64,000 nucleotides of DNA from Fasciolopsis buskii. Taxonomy: Eukaryota; Platyhelminthes; Trematoda; Plagiorchiida; Fasciolidae. The position numbers and the translations under genes are program-made. The stretch covers positions 222,319-286,318 of the forward strand of contig LUCM01004968.1 in NCBI GenBank assembly GCA_008360955.1, written 5' to 3'. Shown one piece after another: positions 23,330 through 35,649 of the stretch. Position 1 is the stretch's first letter. The number at the start of each line of letters is the position of its first letter. The notes beneath the pieces were generated by a model that saw only the letters and a list, made by a program, of their open reading frames with translations, ran no database searches and was not told the origin of the DNA.

Positions 23330-24500
23330 TTTTAAAAAACATGCGTCTTACAGAGAGGCCACTTGGTTCTGAGCCACATCTCTCAGCGTCTCCAACCAAC
23401 AGAAATCCTCATTTCTTGGACCCCAACCAGGATGGCAAGAAGCACCAACAGAGGCTAAAACCGAAACTTATTTCTTCAAACCTCTCGGATAAGTCGTAGC
23501 CTGGTCCCAATATCGTTTCTGCTAGCCTTGCGCAGGACACGCAAAAAGAGCACGAAAAGGTGAACGATGGGCATGCATGCGCAATGCGTGTCCTAGCCAC
23601 CGGAAGTGCCGTAGAGCACGACGCACCTCGTCAGTGCTCACTCGATGTTTCCACCAGACACGATCCATGCTTCAGAGACATGGGTGGTCGAGAAGCGCGT
23701 ACGCCAGGTCCCGCGACCGTAAGAAACAACATGGCAAAGTGTGGCGTTTTACACTCTACTCTTGAGGGAAAGCCGGATATCATGGAGGCGTCACAAGCGT
23801 CGCAGGTTCATGAAAGCTTCTATGGCTTCCTCAATTCGTGATGAGACCTCCCTAAAACCTCTGCCAAGTGTGATTAGGTTCCCAAGACAATTGGAGCTAT
23901 TGACTACTCCTAACCGATCAACACAAATGTGAGTGCAGGTATAGGCTCCTGCCAGTCTTAAAGTACTTGCACTTTGAAGGTGCAAAGCACATATCGCACC
24001 TAGAAACCTCAATTGCCAAGCGGTCTAGCGCGTGTTGAATTACCTGTAAATCGTCAGCCAACAAGGTGGCATCATCAGATACTCTGTTCGCTGGGAGGAT
24101 TTCAACTCTGTCGTCTGCTGGATACGACAAAGCGTTCGCTGGAACATCCACTATGACAAAGTTGAAAAGAAATGGGGACAGGACAGCTGGACAGTATGAC
24201 GAAGAGTGACGAAAGCTAGCCATAAGGCCTAACCCGACCTGAAGTATGACGGCAAAGCTCTTTGGGGGCCAACATATATATCTCACTGTGAGGAATGACG
24301 GACGACAGCAGCTCTGTCGCTATCGGGATTAGGCTAATACTTTTATGGTAAGTGCAGCCACTACGCAAGGTATGCAGCGGAACATGGATTTGTACCACCG
24401 GGTGGCTTGTTTAACCGAACGTTGACCACCAAGCGCGGTCGCCACTTGTGCGTTGCTCACGCATGCCCCGCTCGCACACTCCTGTCAAAATTTACTCAAC
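23330..24500 (-). mobile_element. RTE-like reverse transcriptase fragment, relic 2
   Basis: Minus-strand LINE 3' half. It starts with a GRVRPYG region (about 24,220; compare SRVRAYG) and LSPFLFNFVIVDVP. A damaged active site, VSDDATLLADDLQVI, stands in place of YADDIALL. ALDRLAIEVSRCDMCFAPSK follows, then a linker with ISSRIEEAIEAFMNLRRL. The plus-strand frames here (23,560-23,841 and others) are antisense. The 3' part, in further frames, ends near SWLGSKK (23,409), compatible with the LPGWGPRD tail of this lineage. Multiple frameshifts make it inactive. Confidence 0.78.
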
Positions 24501-24504
24501 CTTA

Positions 24505-25775
24505 ACTGCTTCCGACTGTCTTCTCGTCGTACCCGTCGAGTGTCAGGGTTGTCAGTACTGCAACTGTGCAGAGCCGAGTAAGAGTTACGCACACGTGGTC
24601 ATAACGGTTAAGGGTAAGCAAACGGAATATGGGATCCGCGTTAAGACAATCCGGTTTAACATGCATTATAAAAAATGCGACCTGAAGTATGACCACCGAC
24701 AACTGCAATTTGTTTGTTTTCGGAAACGGAAATGCTTAAACATGTATCTATCAGGGCAACTGTTTGCATAACTTACATCGTTGGAGTAGTCACTTAAAAT
24801 TCTGGCCTTGCTCGCGTTCCTGACAGTAGAGACTAATGAAAATGTGGCTTCTTTCGACTTTGTGAATCGCGCAATTACCGGAAAGTCGTTCCATGGCTGC
24901 TTCGCACGAAAGCGTAATTTTCCAAGTGTATCATGTTATCCAATTCAGCAGTTACAATTAGTCACTAATGGGCCGATCCTTTCTAAACGGGCTAACTTGC
25001 AAATGATTTCTTCGTTCGGGCGTAAGCGCACTATTTCATAGGCTGTTTCTTGGCTTATTTTGATTGATTTGCATTGAAGCTGTTCCAGCACCAGACCTTT
25101 AGCCCCCAGGATAACATGATCATCTCTGTTCGGACTTATCAAAGATGACATCCAAAGAACTGAAGTCACAGCCGACCATGAAATTAAAAAATCACCTTCC
25201 CTAGTATACCACATCCTGTTGAATTTTGTACAGCTACTACAATGCAGTTGCAACTGCACCGAGCAGGCATCAGTTGCTTAAAACCCAGAACCTTTTTCCG
25301 AGAAGCATATCGAATTTATTCACGCTCTTTCAAGGATAAAAGACTTTCGATGAATTTATGGCATATTTGTTACATCATTAAGACGATCTTGGAGATGTGC
25401 CACGGAACAACTTTCACGCCCAGGCAGGAAACCCAAAAACCCAGCAACAAATTACCGCTTTTGAATTATGCCAAGGTCTATGCAAGAACTGCATTAAAGC
25501 CGATTGGTTATAACAACGCACGTGTCATGTCTGGTCAGTTCAGTCCAGTTTAATTCATATGGCGTGTGACATAAATGATTCGCAGTGTCCAGTTAGCTCC
25601 CGTTGTTTTTTCATTGCACTCTTAGGAATACACATCAGCCTTCGCCATTGTTGTTTTCCAGTGAGAGTCAGAAGTTCCGGGGGCCATATTCCCGCTGTAA
25701 GGGAAGTGGGGATTTACTCACCTCACCCGCTGCTAGGGGCAACGCTTCTTTAGCGTTCCAAATAGGTTTACAATA
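24505..25775. other. Unassigned sequence upstream of the candidate exon
   Basis: Several mid-length open frames occur on both strands (24,448-24,771 plus; 24,945-25,259 minus; 25,242-25,553 plus). None shows a domain I recognise and I do not call them. Confidence 0.3.
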
Positions 25776-25779
25776 TCAG

Positions 25780-26037
25780 AAGTATTCTAAACGTCTTTCA
25801 ATCACCGACCTAATAGCACACATTGTCCAACGCTTACTTGATTCTATTCCAGAAACCTTAGCTGCTTTTCTCTATGCGGTACCTCCAGACAACGTAATTT
25901 ATCTGCTTACAAAGCTTCCGCTGGATGTGTCTGCTTTGGTTTTCAGACGAGAACGAGAATTCGTCTGTTTGTCTCCACTTCCCTTAGTTCTGGAGTCCAT
26001 AAGGGGGAATGTCCGGCAGTGCATCCCAAACATTCAG
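25780..26037 (+). CDS. Candidate internal exon of unknown gene
   Basis: This 258-base open segment encodes 86 codons with phase 0 at both ends. It is bounded by a weak acceptor (TTACAATATCAG, ending 25,779) and a donor CAG|GTCAAT at 26,038. The translation has ordinary amphipathic helical composition, with LIAHIVQRLLDSIPETLAAF, VIYLLTKLPLDVSALVF and LPLVLESIRGNVRQ, unlike the retroelement debris around it. No membrane or catalytic motif is evident and I cannot name a family. The same frame is open from 25,603, so an upstream boundary is uncertain. No second exon of the same gene was identified. Confidence 0.35.
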
Positions 26038-26059
26038 GTCAATACCATGTAATTGCCTA

Positions 26060-29000
26060 TCACATCAATCCGATCTCTGTTAGATTCCGATGAAAACAGT
26101 CCCAACTCCGCCAACAACTTCTCGTGCTGTAGCTTGTATCCTGAACACCTGCATGTTGGTCTCTTTTTTGCAGCTTTCGACAATGGCAGACACCCGGGGT
26201 GAATTTCAACTCCCGTCGGTTTTATAGTTTCTATCCTCTGCAGGTCACTCCGGCAAGTCCAACAAAAACTGCTAGGCCAAAGTAAGTTAAAATAGGTCCC
26301 TTGTCTCCGGTCCTCAGCCAAAGGTTCGACTAAAACATGAACCTAATTCAGGCGGTCCAAATCTTTTGAAGAGCGATGACGGTCTAAATCCAGTTCATTT
26401 CAAAATTTATACTAGTCGCATCGCATATTGTTGGTTTTCCTGGGGCTCCGACTACCGAGTTTAGAATATAAGTCATAAACGCTTCATCTGTAGTAGGGCC
26501 GCGCTTACACTGTAGACGTCGTCTCGGCTGGTATTGAAAGGTTTGCCACTTGAACGCCAAAATCAGTGTTCAGAAATCCAGGACGGTGCGTTTACGTAGT
26601 ATGATAAGTAAAACCAAAAGAAAGGCTCATAAAGAAGGATCAATATCTCTGAAGTTTTGAGAAGTATGTGCCAACCAGCTTTTGTGCGGAAACATTACTT
26701 TGGTAATCCCATTTGAAATTCAGCATAACCCGGACACTAAGATCGTTCACTTCGTTCATCGCATCAACCGCAAAAGACCACTTACGGATGCTGCCGTGAT
26801 GCCATGTGTTCACTGGAAGAAGTGGGCTCTCGTCTGCTCTCAGCGGCGCATCTTATTTCTTGGTTTGATACTGAATCTATATTATCTCTTAGAAATTCTT
26901 GTCCATCAATCTCAAGAACATTCCATTCCTCGAAATTAGGAGACTCGCTGAATGTCTATCGTGAGTATCATCGGACCTCCAGGTTCCGGATGATTAGCCT
27001 CTGTCTGACGAATTTTACGTTCTGACACGTTCATGTCTATAGTGTTTTAGCGGCAGGCGAAACGCCGTGGTCATTTTCACAACCGCTTGAGCGTAACGGA
27101 GGTCAAATCGTGCGCTTTTGGTGCAGATAATATAGCATATTTCCGATACATTGGTGTCTGGCTGCGAAAAATATCAACCTACCGACGACCATTTCTGGTA
27201 CGACACTCGGCTTAAGTATGTTCGAAATTTAGTCATCAAATGAAAAATCTCCCGAAACAAACCCTTTACCATACACGTCGATGAAACTCCCCGCAAACGA
27301 AAGAGATCACAGCAAACGTTTAATTGCTGAATGTTCTTCCTTGTTGAATTAGTCACCTCACAGTTACGTCCACTCCCATCGTCTAACATTGCCCTCGAAG
27401 ACGAAGTTCGGAGTGTACTTTTTTTACGAACTCTTATTCGCATGTACGACCCTTATCTTTTAGGGATCCACGCGAATGAAGCTGGTTTCGGATTTTAGCA
27501 ACTACTACTCTAGAGTCGCGAAAACATAGATCTATGCCAGCAACACCGCGCAGTATTATGGTCCATTTCAATGGAACGATGCTGGATCCCATGGCATGTA
27601 TAACATGATAAATCTCCCTTGCATCTGTCTTTTGATCACTGCATCCTTCCCTCAAAGATTTATCTGACGTTAACTTATTCTGACAACATGAACGGTCCTG
27701 CCTCTATGTAAGACCTCACCGAAACTAGCTCCTCCTTTCGCAGACATTTCGCCCGAGGAAACATTCGAGGATTGTTTACTTCTCCTACATACCCATCTTA
27801 ATCCCCGCTCACCTGGTTAATCAAATCTGGCAAACACTTTTTCCTTTCATACGTTGACTAGTTTAATTAAAAACTGTCCGCAGCACGTAGCCGACCTCAT
27901 TCGATTGGGCAACAGACCAACCCACATGAGTGTGTCAATTGGCACTCGGTAATGCATAGAAGGTGCAGCTCTGAAGACGGTAGGGCTATGCTCACAGGTC
28001 TGCGCACTGCGGCACAAGCCACATTCCCCCGTGTGCTTGTTTATCCCAAATTCGTTTGTCTTTACTCCGTAGAAGCGAAACCCCAAAATGGCCGCAGAAC
28101 GTTTGCTTCAGCGTCTCAGAACGTGGGGGAAATTGAGCAACCCGGGAGTTGCGAAATGTATATGTAGCACGGTAAATTAAGGCCAGGAGGAGGAACTACG
28201 GAATGCACCTATATGATTTCAACCGTAATCTGTTAGAAAATAGGATTCTATCGCGCTCAGTTTGAACCCAGGAACAGAAGCGAATTCGGGCTGCAAATGA
28301 ATGGGCTACCTTTTACGATGTATATGAGTGCGCTCATTCCACACCTGACCCTGTGAAAGGAAAAAACCCACATCGCCCTACCTTCGTAGATGAGCCTCTG
28401 GCTGCGTTGCTGGACGATCCGGGAAGTAGTGCATTGGATAGTGCACCTATGCTTCACCTTTTAGTTCTCAACTTGTTTTTGTCCCTCCAAACCGCACACC
28501 TGGTATATATGCTGACGTCTAGGACGAATATCCTCGTTTCCCCTTCTTAATTAGTGAATCTACTATGTGGTACAATTTGCTATCATCTTGTTAAAGTACA
28601 TTACTTATCCTTGCCTTATCATACGTCTCCTTTTTCACTTCTTTTTGACTTCTTATGGCGACTCCTGTCCTAGCATCTTGTCCGCGCTGCCGTCCGCAGC
28701 CTATACCAGGGGTGCCTACTCCTGGCAATTCGAAGTAACACAAGTCAGTGGTAGCTCACGGTTGGTTGACATATGGCGAACACGAAGTGGCCGGGATCTT
28801 CAATGAAAGACTGCGTCTTCCAGATTATGGTGCACTGCAACGGGCACGTTATTCATTCTTTTGCTCTGAGGTATCTCACCGGTCGAATTTAAGTGACAAA
28901 AAAGGGAAATAGGCCAGAGTGATTGGTTAACCAAATTACTTCCATTCGTCGATCGCTGCTATACAAGTCGTGTTAATCGGCGATTGATCTCCGATTAGTG

Positions 29001-29425
29001 TGCAGTACTTCGTGCCTGATTGACATGGCAGAATAAATGAAAACAAAGTGGGTAAACGTTGCTGCGCGGTGGCCACCTTCTCCATTGACAGCCAATAAAA
29101 TTCGCTTACATTCTGCTTTCAGAAATTGTCGTATAAAACGCCCCTTCCTCTTCTTTCAAGATGCTCGTACTACACACATCACACGGCAGCTTTTCCCTGA
29201 AAATCTAGAGTTTACCGTTCATACTATTCTGTCGGAACCACCGTTCACCTGCTCCACGACACTTAGATGACACGAACCGACATGAGCATGCTTAAAGGAG
29301 GCTATCGCCACGTCGCCTGCCCTGAGTGGACTTTCAACGCACTCACCTCCGCCGGGCGTGCATAGTTGGTACGTCTTCTTGCAACCACCTTGAAAGAACG
29401 TTGGTCAAGTAATTGGCTTAATTTC
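26060..29425. other. Long stretch without recognised features
   Basis: Short open frames on both strands overlap one another and none has clear family motifs. Bases 28,660-28,810 (plus) and 27,850-28,090 (minus) are open and GC-richer and could be repeat remnants. I cannot support a call. Confidence 0.3.
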
Positions 29426-31540
29426 GCCCGTGAAGTTATATTCTACGACGAGTAACGGGTTCCATAAAGCAACTGCTGGGTTCTAATGGTAAGAGGTCAT
29501 TTGGGGTCAGAGCCAAAGGCTTGGTATCATTGAAGGATACCGGCGCTAAGGGACGGTTTTTCAGTAATCTTTCCATTGCAGTTGACAATGGAATTAAAGT
29601 TTGGTCTTCAAATGTTTGTTGTATATATATCGGCATACTTTCCGAATACTTCGAGGGGCGTGCTCGGTTGTATGATCAAATGTTACAGGGGTATTGCAAG
29701 TCACACCGCACAAGGAAGTAAAAATTTTGGCACAAAATGAGGGGAAATAGCAAAATTAGCGTGCTAAGAAGAACACGATGTTTATACAGATCAATAATGC
29801 GCAACACGAGCGCAAAGTTCAACTGAAAGATGGTGGCGGTTGTGGAGGTGTCTGCAGTATTCGGATTTAACGGGTCGGTAAAGGGCACTTGAATTTTAAA
29901 CTGCCATAAAGAGTCTCCGAAGACCTTGAGTGGAAAGCAAAACTTGTCATAACGGATCGAAACAGCTTTCGGGAACAGTATTGACGGCCAATAGATACCC
30001 TGTATCAAAATGGACATGAAAAAGAACGCCAGTCACTTTACCTTGGCTTATGGAGCCAAGAAAATAGTAAAAAACATTTTGAAAAATTGGAGGGAAGAAG
30101 AACACTGGGGAAGAGTTTTAGCTAATCATTGTTTGAAGGCATGAGAGTGGAAACGTCGTCGGCATTATGAGGTGAGGATTTATATGATATGCGTTGAATA
30201 ATATATCTGACGCTAGTAAGCCAGTATGTAATAAAAGCGGATTTCTTTTCTCTTTTGTTTGCGTTTGGAGGTTCAGCTGATAGCAATTACTGACATAGTG
30301 ATATCCGCGGATGTAGAGGGAAAAATTGGAGGTGATTTTTGCAGCAGACGATGGTAGCGGTATCTGGAAGAGGGATCTAAGTGTGGGTGCCTCTGAGCCG
30401 ATTAAATATCAACGTGGTGGGCACGGTCGGGCAGCTCCATCAGTAAATCTGTGTAACCGGGATGACTTGTCCGCTCAAAGAATCACAAGCATTGTGGATC
30501 ATATTATGTGGCCTCAATATTAAGACAGACTTGCCGAAGTATCATCAGTTTACATTGGTGAATCATGCAGATTTAAAGCAATGTCCACTTCATCGCGGCC
30601 GTGGAGCAGGTCGTATTTGTCCGTCCTGGAATCTGAGCCCTGGGTCAGCTTGCTTTCACAGTGTTCAGAGGTGCGAGGATGGGGCTAGAAACTGGATGGC
30701 AGACCCTTGACAAGATACAAGTGCGACCGCACACAAGTTGAACGTAAAAAGGGAGAGAAGTTAGCCTGGATATATTCCAGCTGAGGGTTATGGTGCGTGG
30801 AAATCAAAGAAAGATAAGTGATGAGTGTTTTGTAGAATGGGGCATTAGATGATGTCGAATTTCGCGCTCAGAATGGTCTACTTGTTAAACGCATGCAGAA
30901 GAAAGGGTTTACGTAGATATTATTTTGGGAGTAAGTGCGAATTTGATATGAGTACATATGTATTTTTATATGCCTTGATACACAGGCACTAAAAAAGACA
31001 AAAAGTTGGGTGAAAAGCTGCAATGACTTGTTTCATTGATGGGGTATTTCTGGTTGCACCTACAGTGCTTTGTACTTGTGGAAATTACCGGGAATAGAAA
31101 AATGGCTAGAACTTGTGGAATGGGTTGAGATCAGACCTCGAGCGTTGTATTCACCCAGTACCCTAAGCCCGACTCATGGGCTCTTTCTATTGAAGTGCAA
31201 GGGTCGTGCAAGTTTAACAAATTTTGTGTGGTTATTGCATTCCTATTTTCTTTTTTAAAGGTAAAGGAGACAGAAGAAATCATTCTTATATGCTGAGGTA
31301 ATTTACTCCATAGGGAGGAAGATTTCATGATGAAGAATTTTTTTCCGAGTGCTATCCTCGATATGGGAAGTGACACTAAGAATTCAGCTCGACGCAAGCC
31401 ACAGGGAAAGTTATTTCTTATTTGGGATGCGGAGGTGCACAAAATTTTGCCAATAATCTTGTGAAAAAAAGAGAGGTTGATCTAAACTCCACGCAGCCAT
31501 AAAGGATCAAGGTGTAGTATTACGTGAAGTTCCATGTGGT

Positions 31541-32869
31541 TCAGCTAGGAAGAGTAACCCAGAAGTCGTTTTTTAATTGCTCGTTGAACATTCCCAATCT
31601 CGAGTCTGTCACTCTTCCGCATGTTGGAACACACGATGGAACAGTAGTCCGGCTAGATCTTACGTGTGTTTTATCTATTAACAACTTGCTTTCCTGGTTT
31701 TTAAAAGTTCTATGCACCAACCCATTTAGTCTCCTAGCTTTTGCAACTTGCATCAGAGCGTTTTCTGAGAAGCAAAACGTGCTGGAGTAATGGAAACCCA
31801 GGTTTCTGACAGTGTGAGTAGAAGGAATGACTTCTTGGTTAATCTCAAAGATTCCTGTAGGAAGGTGGCATTTGCATGCGAGCATGCTGCTTTTAAGGGC
31901 CCAGAATTTCATTGACCAAGCTGCGCACCATGAATCAGGCGATAGTAGATCATTTTTACATTATCTATGATGGTGTTGAGGTCACGAGGGGGAAACGTGC
32001 ATACAATTTTTATATCGTCCGCAACCATAAAAGGAATACCATGCCCAACGATGTGAAAAATGTCGTTGATGCACAGCAGAAACAGTAATGTACCTAGTGG
32101 GCTTCCACGAATAACCCTACTAGTAATCGGACGAGGCTTGAATAGGGTACCATTTACATTCACTACCTGCATTCTAGAGGCCAAATAGGAGGAGAACCAA
32201 GCCAGAAGAGGGGGTTTATACCGTAGCTCTTGACTTTCATGAGAAACTTGCGATGGGAAATGCGATCAAAAGCCTTTGCCATATCTAAGAAAATCGCGAT
32301 CACCGAGTTTCCGACGTTGGCAGCCTTCACCACTACGTCTGAGAAGTCATTCGTGCACGTAGAACATGATTTACTATGAAGAAAACCATGTTGGCCGGCA
32401 TTAATGAGGTCATGATCTAATAAGTAAGTTGTCAACACTTTTCATTATTCTTTCCATAATGCTAGAGGAAACTGGGGTGTGATTGTTGGGTCTGTAATTA
32501 GATGGATCCTGCTTTGAACCGTTTCGTGAATTGGGACAATGACAGAAGTTTTCCGTTGGTGGGGGAAAGTGCCACAATTTAAAGAAAGATTAAATAGATT
32601 GGGAAAAGTATAGGGATGTCTGCACCACAAAATTTGAAGGCCGTTGGGGGAAGGTTCTTCGGTCCAACGTGGAAAAACGGTCTCATTTTTAACAGTGGTG
32701 GTAAAGTATCACTTGAGCGGAAAGAGATTCTCGGAGGGGATGCAGAGGAGACTAGGGGAATGTCCGGTATAATGATGTTGTCGTCAATTGTCACAGAGGC
32801 AGCAAAATAATCACTGAACACGTCTGGTATCAGTAGTGTCATTTCCGCAAGTGACCCTGAATATGACAA
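31541..32869 (-). pseudogene. LINE reverse transcriptase remnant (copy A)
   Basis: Four overlapping frames carry the domain. FNLSLNCGTFPHQRKTSVIV is the usual P..WK.A.I.PI block. GQHGFLHSKSCSTCTNDF and IAIFLDMAKAFDRISHRKFL follow, the latter the LD..KAFD motif with catalytic Asp present. GSPLGTLLFLLCINDIFHIV and FMVADDIKIV come next, with YADD changed to VADD but both Asp kept. The thumb region reads VRNLGFHYSSTFCF and VAKARRLNGLVHRTFK. Frame breaks fall near 32,440, 32,170 and 31,910. Confidence 0.83.
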
Positions 32870-33579
32870 ACGTGAAGTGCGTAATAGTTAGGGAATTGTT
32901 AGTTCTCAGTAGTTTTGCCAGTGCTGCAGTCTTGTTGGTAGGATGAAAAGCTTGAAGTTCCCCCTTCTTTTGAAGTGAATCGAGAAGCGTCCTAATCTCC
33001 TTAGACAGACTGTTCATTCGTAATATCAGAAACTATTTTGTTCTTTGAATCTTGTTTGGATTAAGGAATATTTTTTGAGACGGTCCAGGGTGCTCAACCT
33101 TTTGGGGATCATGCCACACTGGGTTGGATTTATTAAATCAAGGCACACACTTAGATTTGCGTGAAACTGCTTGGTGGCTGGTTGGGGCTTCCAACGATAG
33201 AAAGAAACGGTCCAAATTCTGGCCACGAAATGTGGAGGTTAGATGGCTCCATTAGGCTCAGTGGTATGGTTTAGTGGAAGCTGAAGAAGAGATAACGGAC
33301 GTCAAAACTGCGAACTTGCAAACGATCTGGGAACGATCGCACTCGAGTAATTTGTTGTTTATAGATGTGCGCACCTGTTAGGCCAGCTGTAAAGATAGGA
33401 TCAAGAATACTGTCGGCTCCTGTGAATAACAAAACATGCTGCGTCCACCCACCCAGTCATAAACTGCAAACAAAAGCAAAAAGGTATTTTGTGGAGGGGA
33501 AGACCAACAAATCCATGGGGTGCTGAATTCCCTCGCTACTAGCTTAGGACCTGGAAGGTAAGCGGCCGCGTTGGGCGCA

Positions 33580-33933
33580 TCAGTGAGTGATAAACACTGA
33601 CTGATGCATAATATGGTGACGGTTGATGCAACCGATCGGTAAGTCTTGATGCCCGAAAGCCACAATCAACCAAATAAAATCTTCCAGGTTATTAAAGGTA
33701 GGGTACCATGAGGCTGAAAGGTTGTCTCTTATGTGTATGAGACGGCCTCCCCCACGCTTATTTATCCTGTCTTTCCTAAAAACATTGTAACCAATTAAAG
33801 CAATGTCTCTGTCGGGGGTATTGTCGGTCAGCCATGTCTCAGTGTTAAGAATGAAATCATATCTAGGTGTATACACCAAAAGGTGCAGCGCATGAACCTT
33901 ATTTAGTATCGAGCAAACATTTAATGGTAACAA
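33580..33933 (-). pseudogene. LINE endonuclease N-terminal part (copy A)
   Basis: Reads LNVCSILNKVHALHLLVYTP, then DFILNTETWLTDNTPDRDI, GYNVFRKDRINKRGGGRLI and IRDNLSAS. This is the standard order of an APE-type LINE endonuclease, with the TETWL Glu and GGG strand intact. The catalytic GDFN and SDH blocks should follow between 33,580 and 32,900, but I could not read them in one frame. Confidence 0.82.
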
Positions 33934-33962
33934 ATAAAATGCTTCAGTAGCAGCATGTGAAT

Positions 33963-34754
33963 TTAGACAACTGCAGCAAATATCATCATGGGCATAAGAT
34001 TTCTTTTAGAGTGGGTAAATTTGGATGTGTGCAAGGGAGGTAGGGCAGGAGGAAGGTAGGTCGGGGAGAAGAAGGGGGTTGACACAAACGGGATAGTGGT
34101 GTGGGGTAGGGGCTTCGTTGGGTGTAAGGAAGAAACCGGTGGGTGTGGGATGCCAATTGGTTTTGCCCATAGCACATAAGGCTGCCAGGTTGGAAGTAAC
34201 TTTCGCTTCATTGCATGTTGGTTGGTACCGATGAAAATGGTGGTTCCGCTAGATGTAGCGGGTCGGGGCGGTGCCCGTCGGTATCCATGAAAGGTGGCGG
34301 GTTTGGCCAAATGGTTGTCCATGTGTAGGGAACTGGGCAGCTGCTGTAGGGTTTGGGGGTGATAACCTGGTAACCAGGGGCCTCGGGTCAGCCTTCTACA
34401 TATTGATATCTTAGATGTTCTAGACTGGATCGGCTTTTTCAGTGTCGAAGTACCAGTCACTTGGCCAACTCTACTTAGTTGTTCATTAAGTGGTGCGCAC
34501 CGTGGCCACTTGGTAGTCGTTTGCGTCGGTGGCATCCATTTTGACGGTGACTTTGGGGCATTCTGAGCGGGTTGAGTGCTAGGATTGAAAGGGGCACTGT
34601 GACCAGTTTTAGGGTTTGCGGACAATGAAAGCAGGCTGGATGCCTTAACCACACCGGCCAAATCGTTCGCAGATTTCTGCCAGGATTTCGAAGAGGAGAT
34701 TTTTGAGGGATGCAGTGGTGATTTGCATCCTAACGTAGATGGTTTAAGGCGCAC
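33963..34754 (-). CDS. LINE ORF1-like protein, Pro/Ser/Thr-rich, intact frame
   Basis: A 263-codon uninterrupted frame, the longest in the window. It is dominated by Pro, Ser, Thr, Lys and His, with short blocks KISSSKSWQKSANDLAG, SRTSKISICRRLTRGPW and a C-terminal proline run before SKRNLMPMMIF. It lies directly upstream of the endonuclease start of copy A, the normal place for a CR1 ORF1 nucleic-acid chaperone. No zinc knuckle, esterase triad or coiled coil is obvious. Copy B has a damaged equivalent around 62,430-63,050. The start Met is simply the first in the frame; the true start may be elsewhere. Confidence 0.5.
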   Translation of the reverse strand: MRLKPSTLGCKSPLHPSKISSSKSWQKSANDLAGVVKASSLLSLSANPKTGHSAPFNPSTQPAQNAPKSPSKWMPPTQTTTKWPRCAPLNEQLSRVGQVTGTSTLKKPIQSRTSKISICRRLTRGPWLPGYHPQTLQQLPSSLHMDNHLAKPATFHGYRRAPPRPATSSGTTIFIGTNQHAMKRKLLPTWQPYVLWAKPIGIPHPPVSSLHPTKPLPHTTIPFVSTPFFSPTYLPPALPPLHTSKFTHSKRNLMPMMIFAAVV

Positions 34755-35649
34755 TTTGTTTGCGCGGTGATTGACGGGAGGTGCGCACGGCGACCTATCT
34801 AAATTTTCTTCATATCTGAGAGTGTTTGGGGCATGAAAATCCGGAATCTAGGCTTTGTGGTTCCGGAAGAGAACAGGGGGACCTAATGCTCTCTGCTGTA
34901 GAAGGTGGGGACGGTGCTCTTTTCTGGAGACCAAGTACCTCTCGCTGGAGCGGCGTTTGGTTCTCCGTAATTCTGATAGTTTTGTACAGATTATTAACAG
35001 CAGTGGCATCTTTCTTTCGGATGGGCTCACGGGCAACGTTCCCGTCCTAGAATTGTATTAGGAGCGGACAAGATTTCTGCTGGATCTCAGAGAGTGACTG
35101 GGGTAACGAGCCTTGTTACACGAGTTCAGTATAATTCGTTTGACCTTCTCTAATGGTTGACGCTCTGGGACATTAAATATTATGGCATTTTTGGCGTCTT
35201 GGGTACGCCCAGTTGATTCATACAACACCGGATCAATGGATCGGCTAGCTCAGCAAGAGTTGACGATGGCTCGATGGGTGGGAAGGTGGAGCCCGCCTGG
35301 TGATCGCTGCCTCCGCTGAAGTCAACTGAGTAACAACACTGATCAACTGTTTCCCCAAATATTCAAATCTTTGTTTTATTTCATTTTTGCAAACTAGCCT
35401 TTCCGAGCAGTTTTTATTTGCAACTTATATATAGGTCGTAGCCAGCGTACTTTACGGCAGTAATTTTTACACGGTTTGTCTGCGGCATGGTGCTAAAAAC
35501 TAATTTGAGTGGGAAAAGCGGGCTATGAAAAAGAGACGAAAGTGGCACACAAGCACTATGCAGAAAATTTGTGAAATGTTTCTGAACAAAACACAGGTTT
35601 TCCCACCAGTCGATAGGTGGGCAAACTGAGTAAGTCTAGGAAAACGAAT

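Larger units (their letters stand above)
29430..35200 (-). mobile_element. CR1-like LINE family 2, copy A
   Basis: The best-preserved LINE in the window, on the minus strand. From 5' to 3' it has a proline-rich ORF1 (34,754-33,963), an endonuclease start (33,933-33,580), a reverse transcriptase (about 32,900-31,540) and a long 3' region to about 29,430. The 3' region at 29,600-30,200 is recognisably related to the 557-bp unit at 55,083-55,639 (for example ACGTCGTCGGCA versus ACGTCATCAGCA, and CTGACGCTAGTAAG versus CGGACGCTAATAAG). Several frame breaks make it inactive. Its 5' end abuts the Pao relic near 35,200-35,500. Confidence 0.83.

Noticed and set aside
23560..23841. 93-codon plus-strand frame, GC-rich
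   Set aside because: Antisense to the RTE relic 2 C-terminal and tail region.
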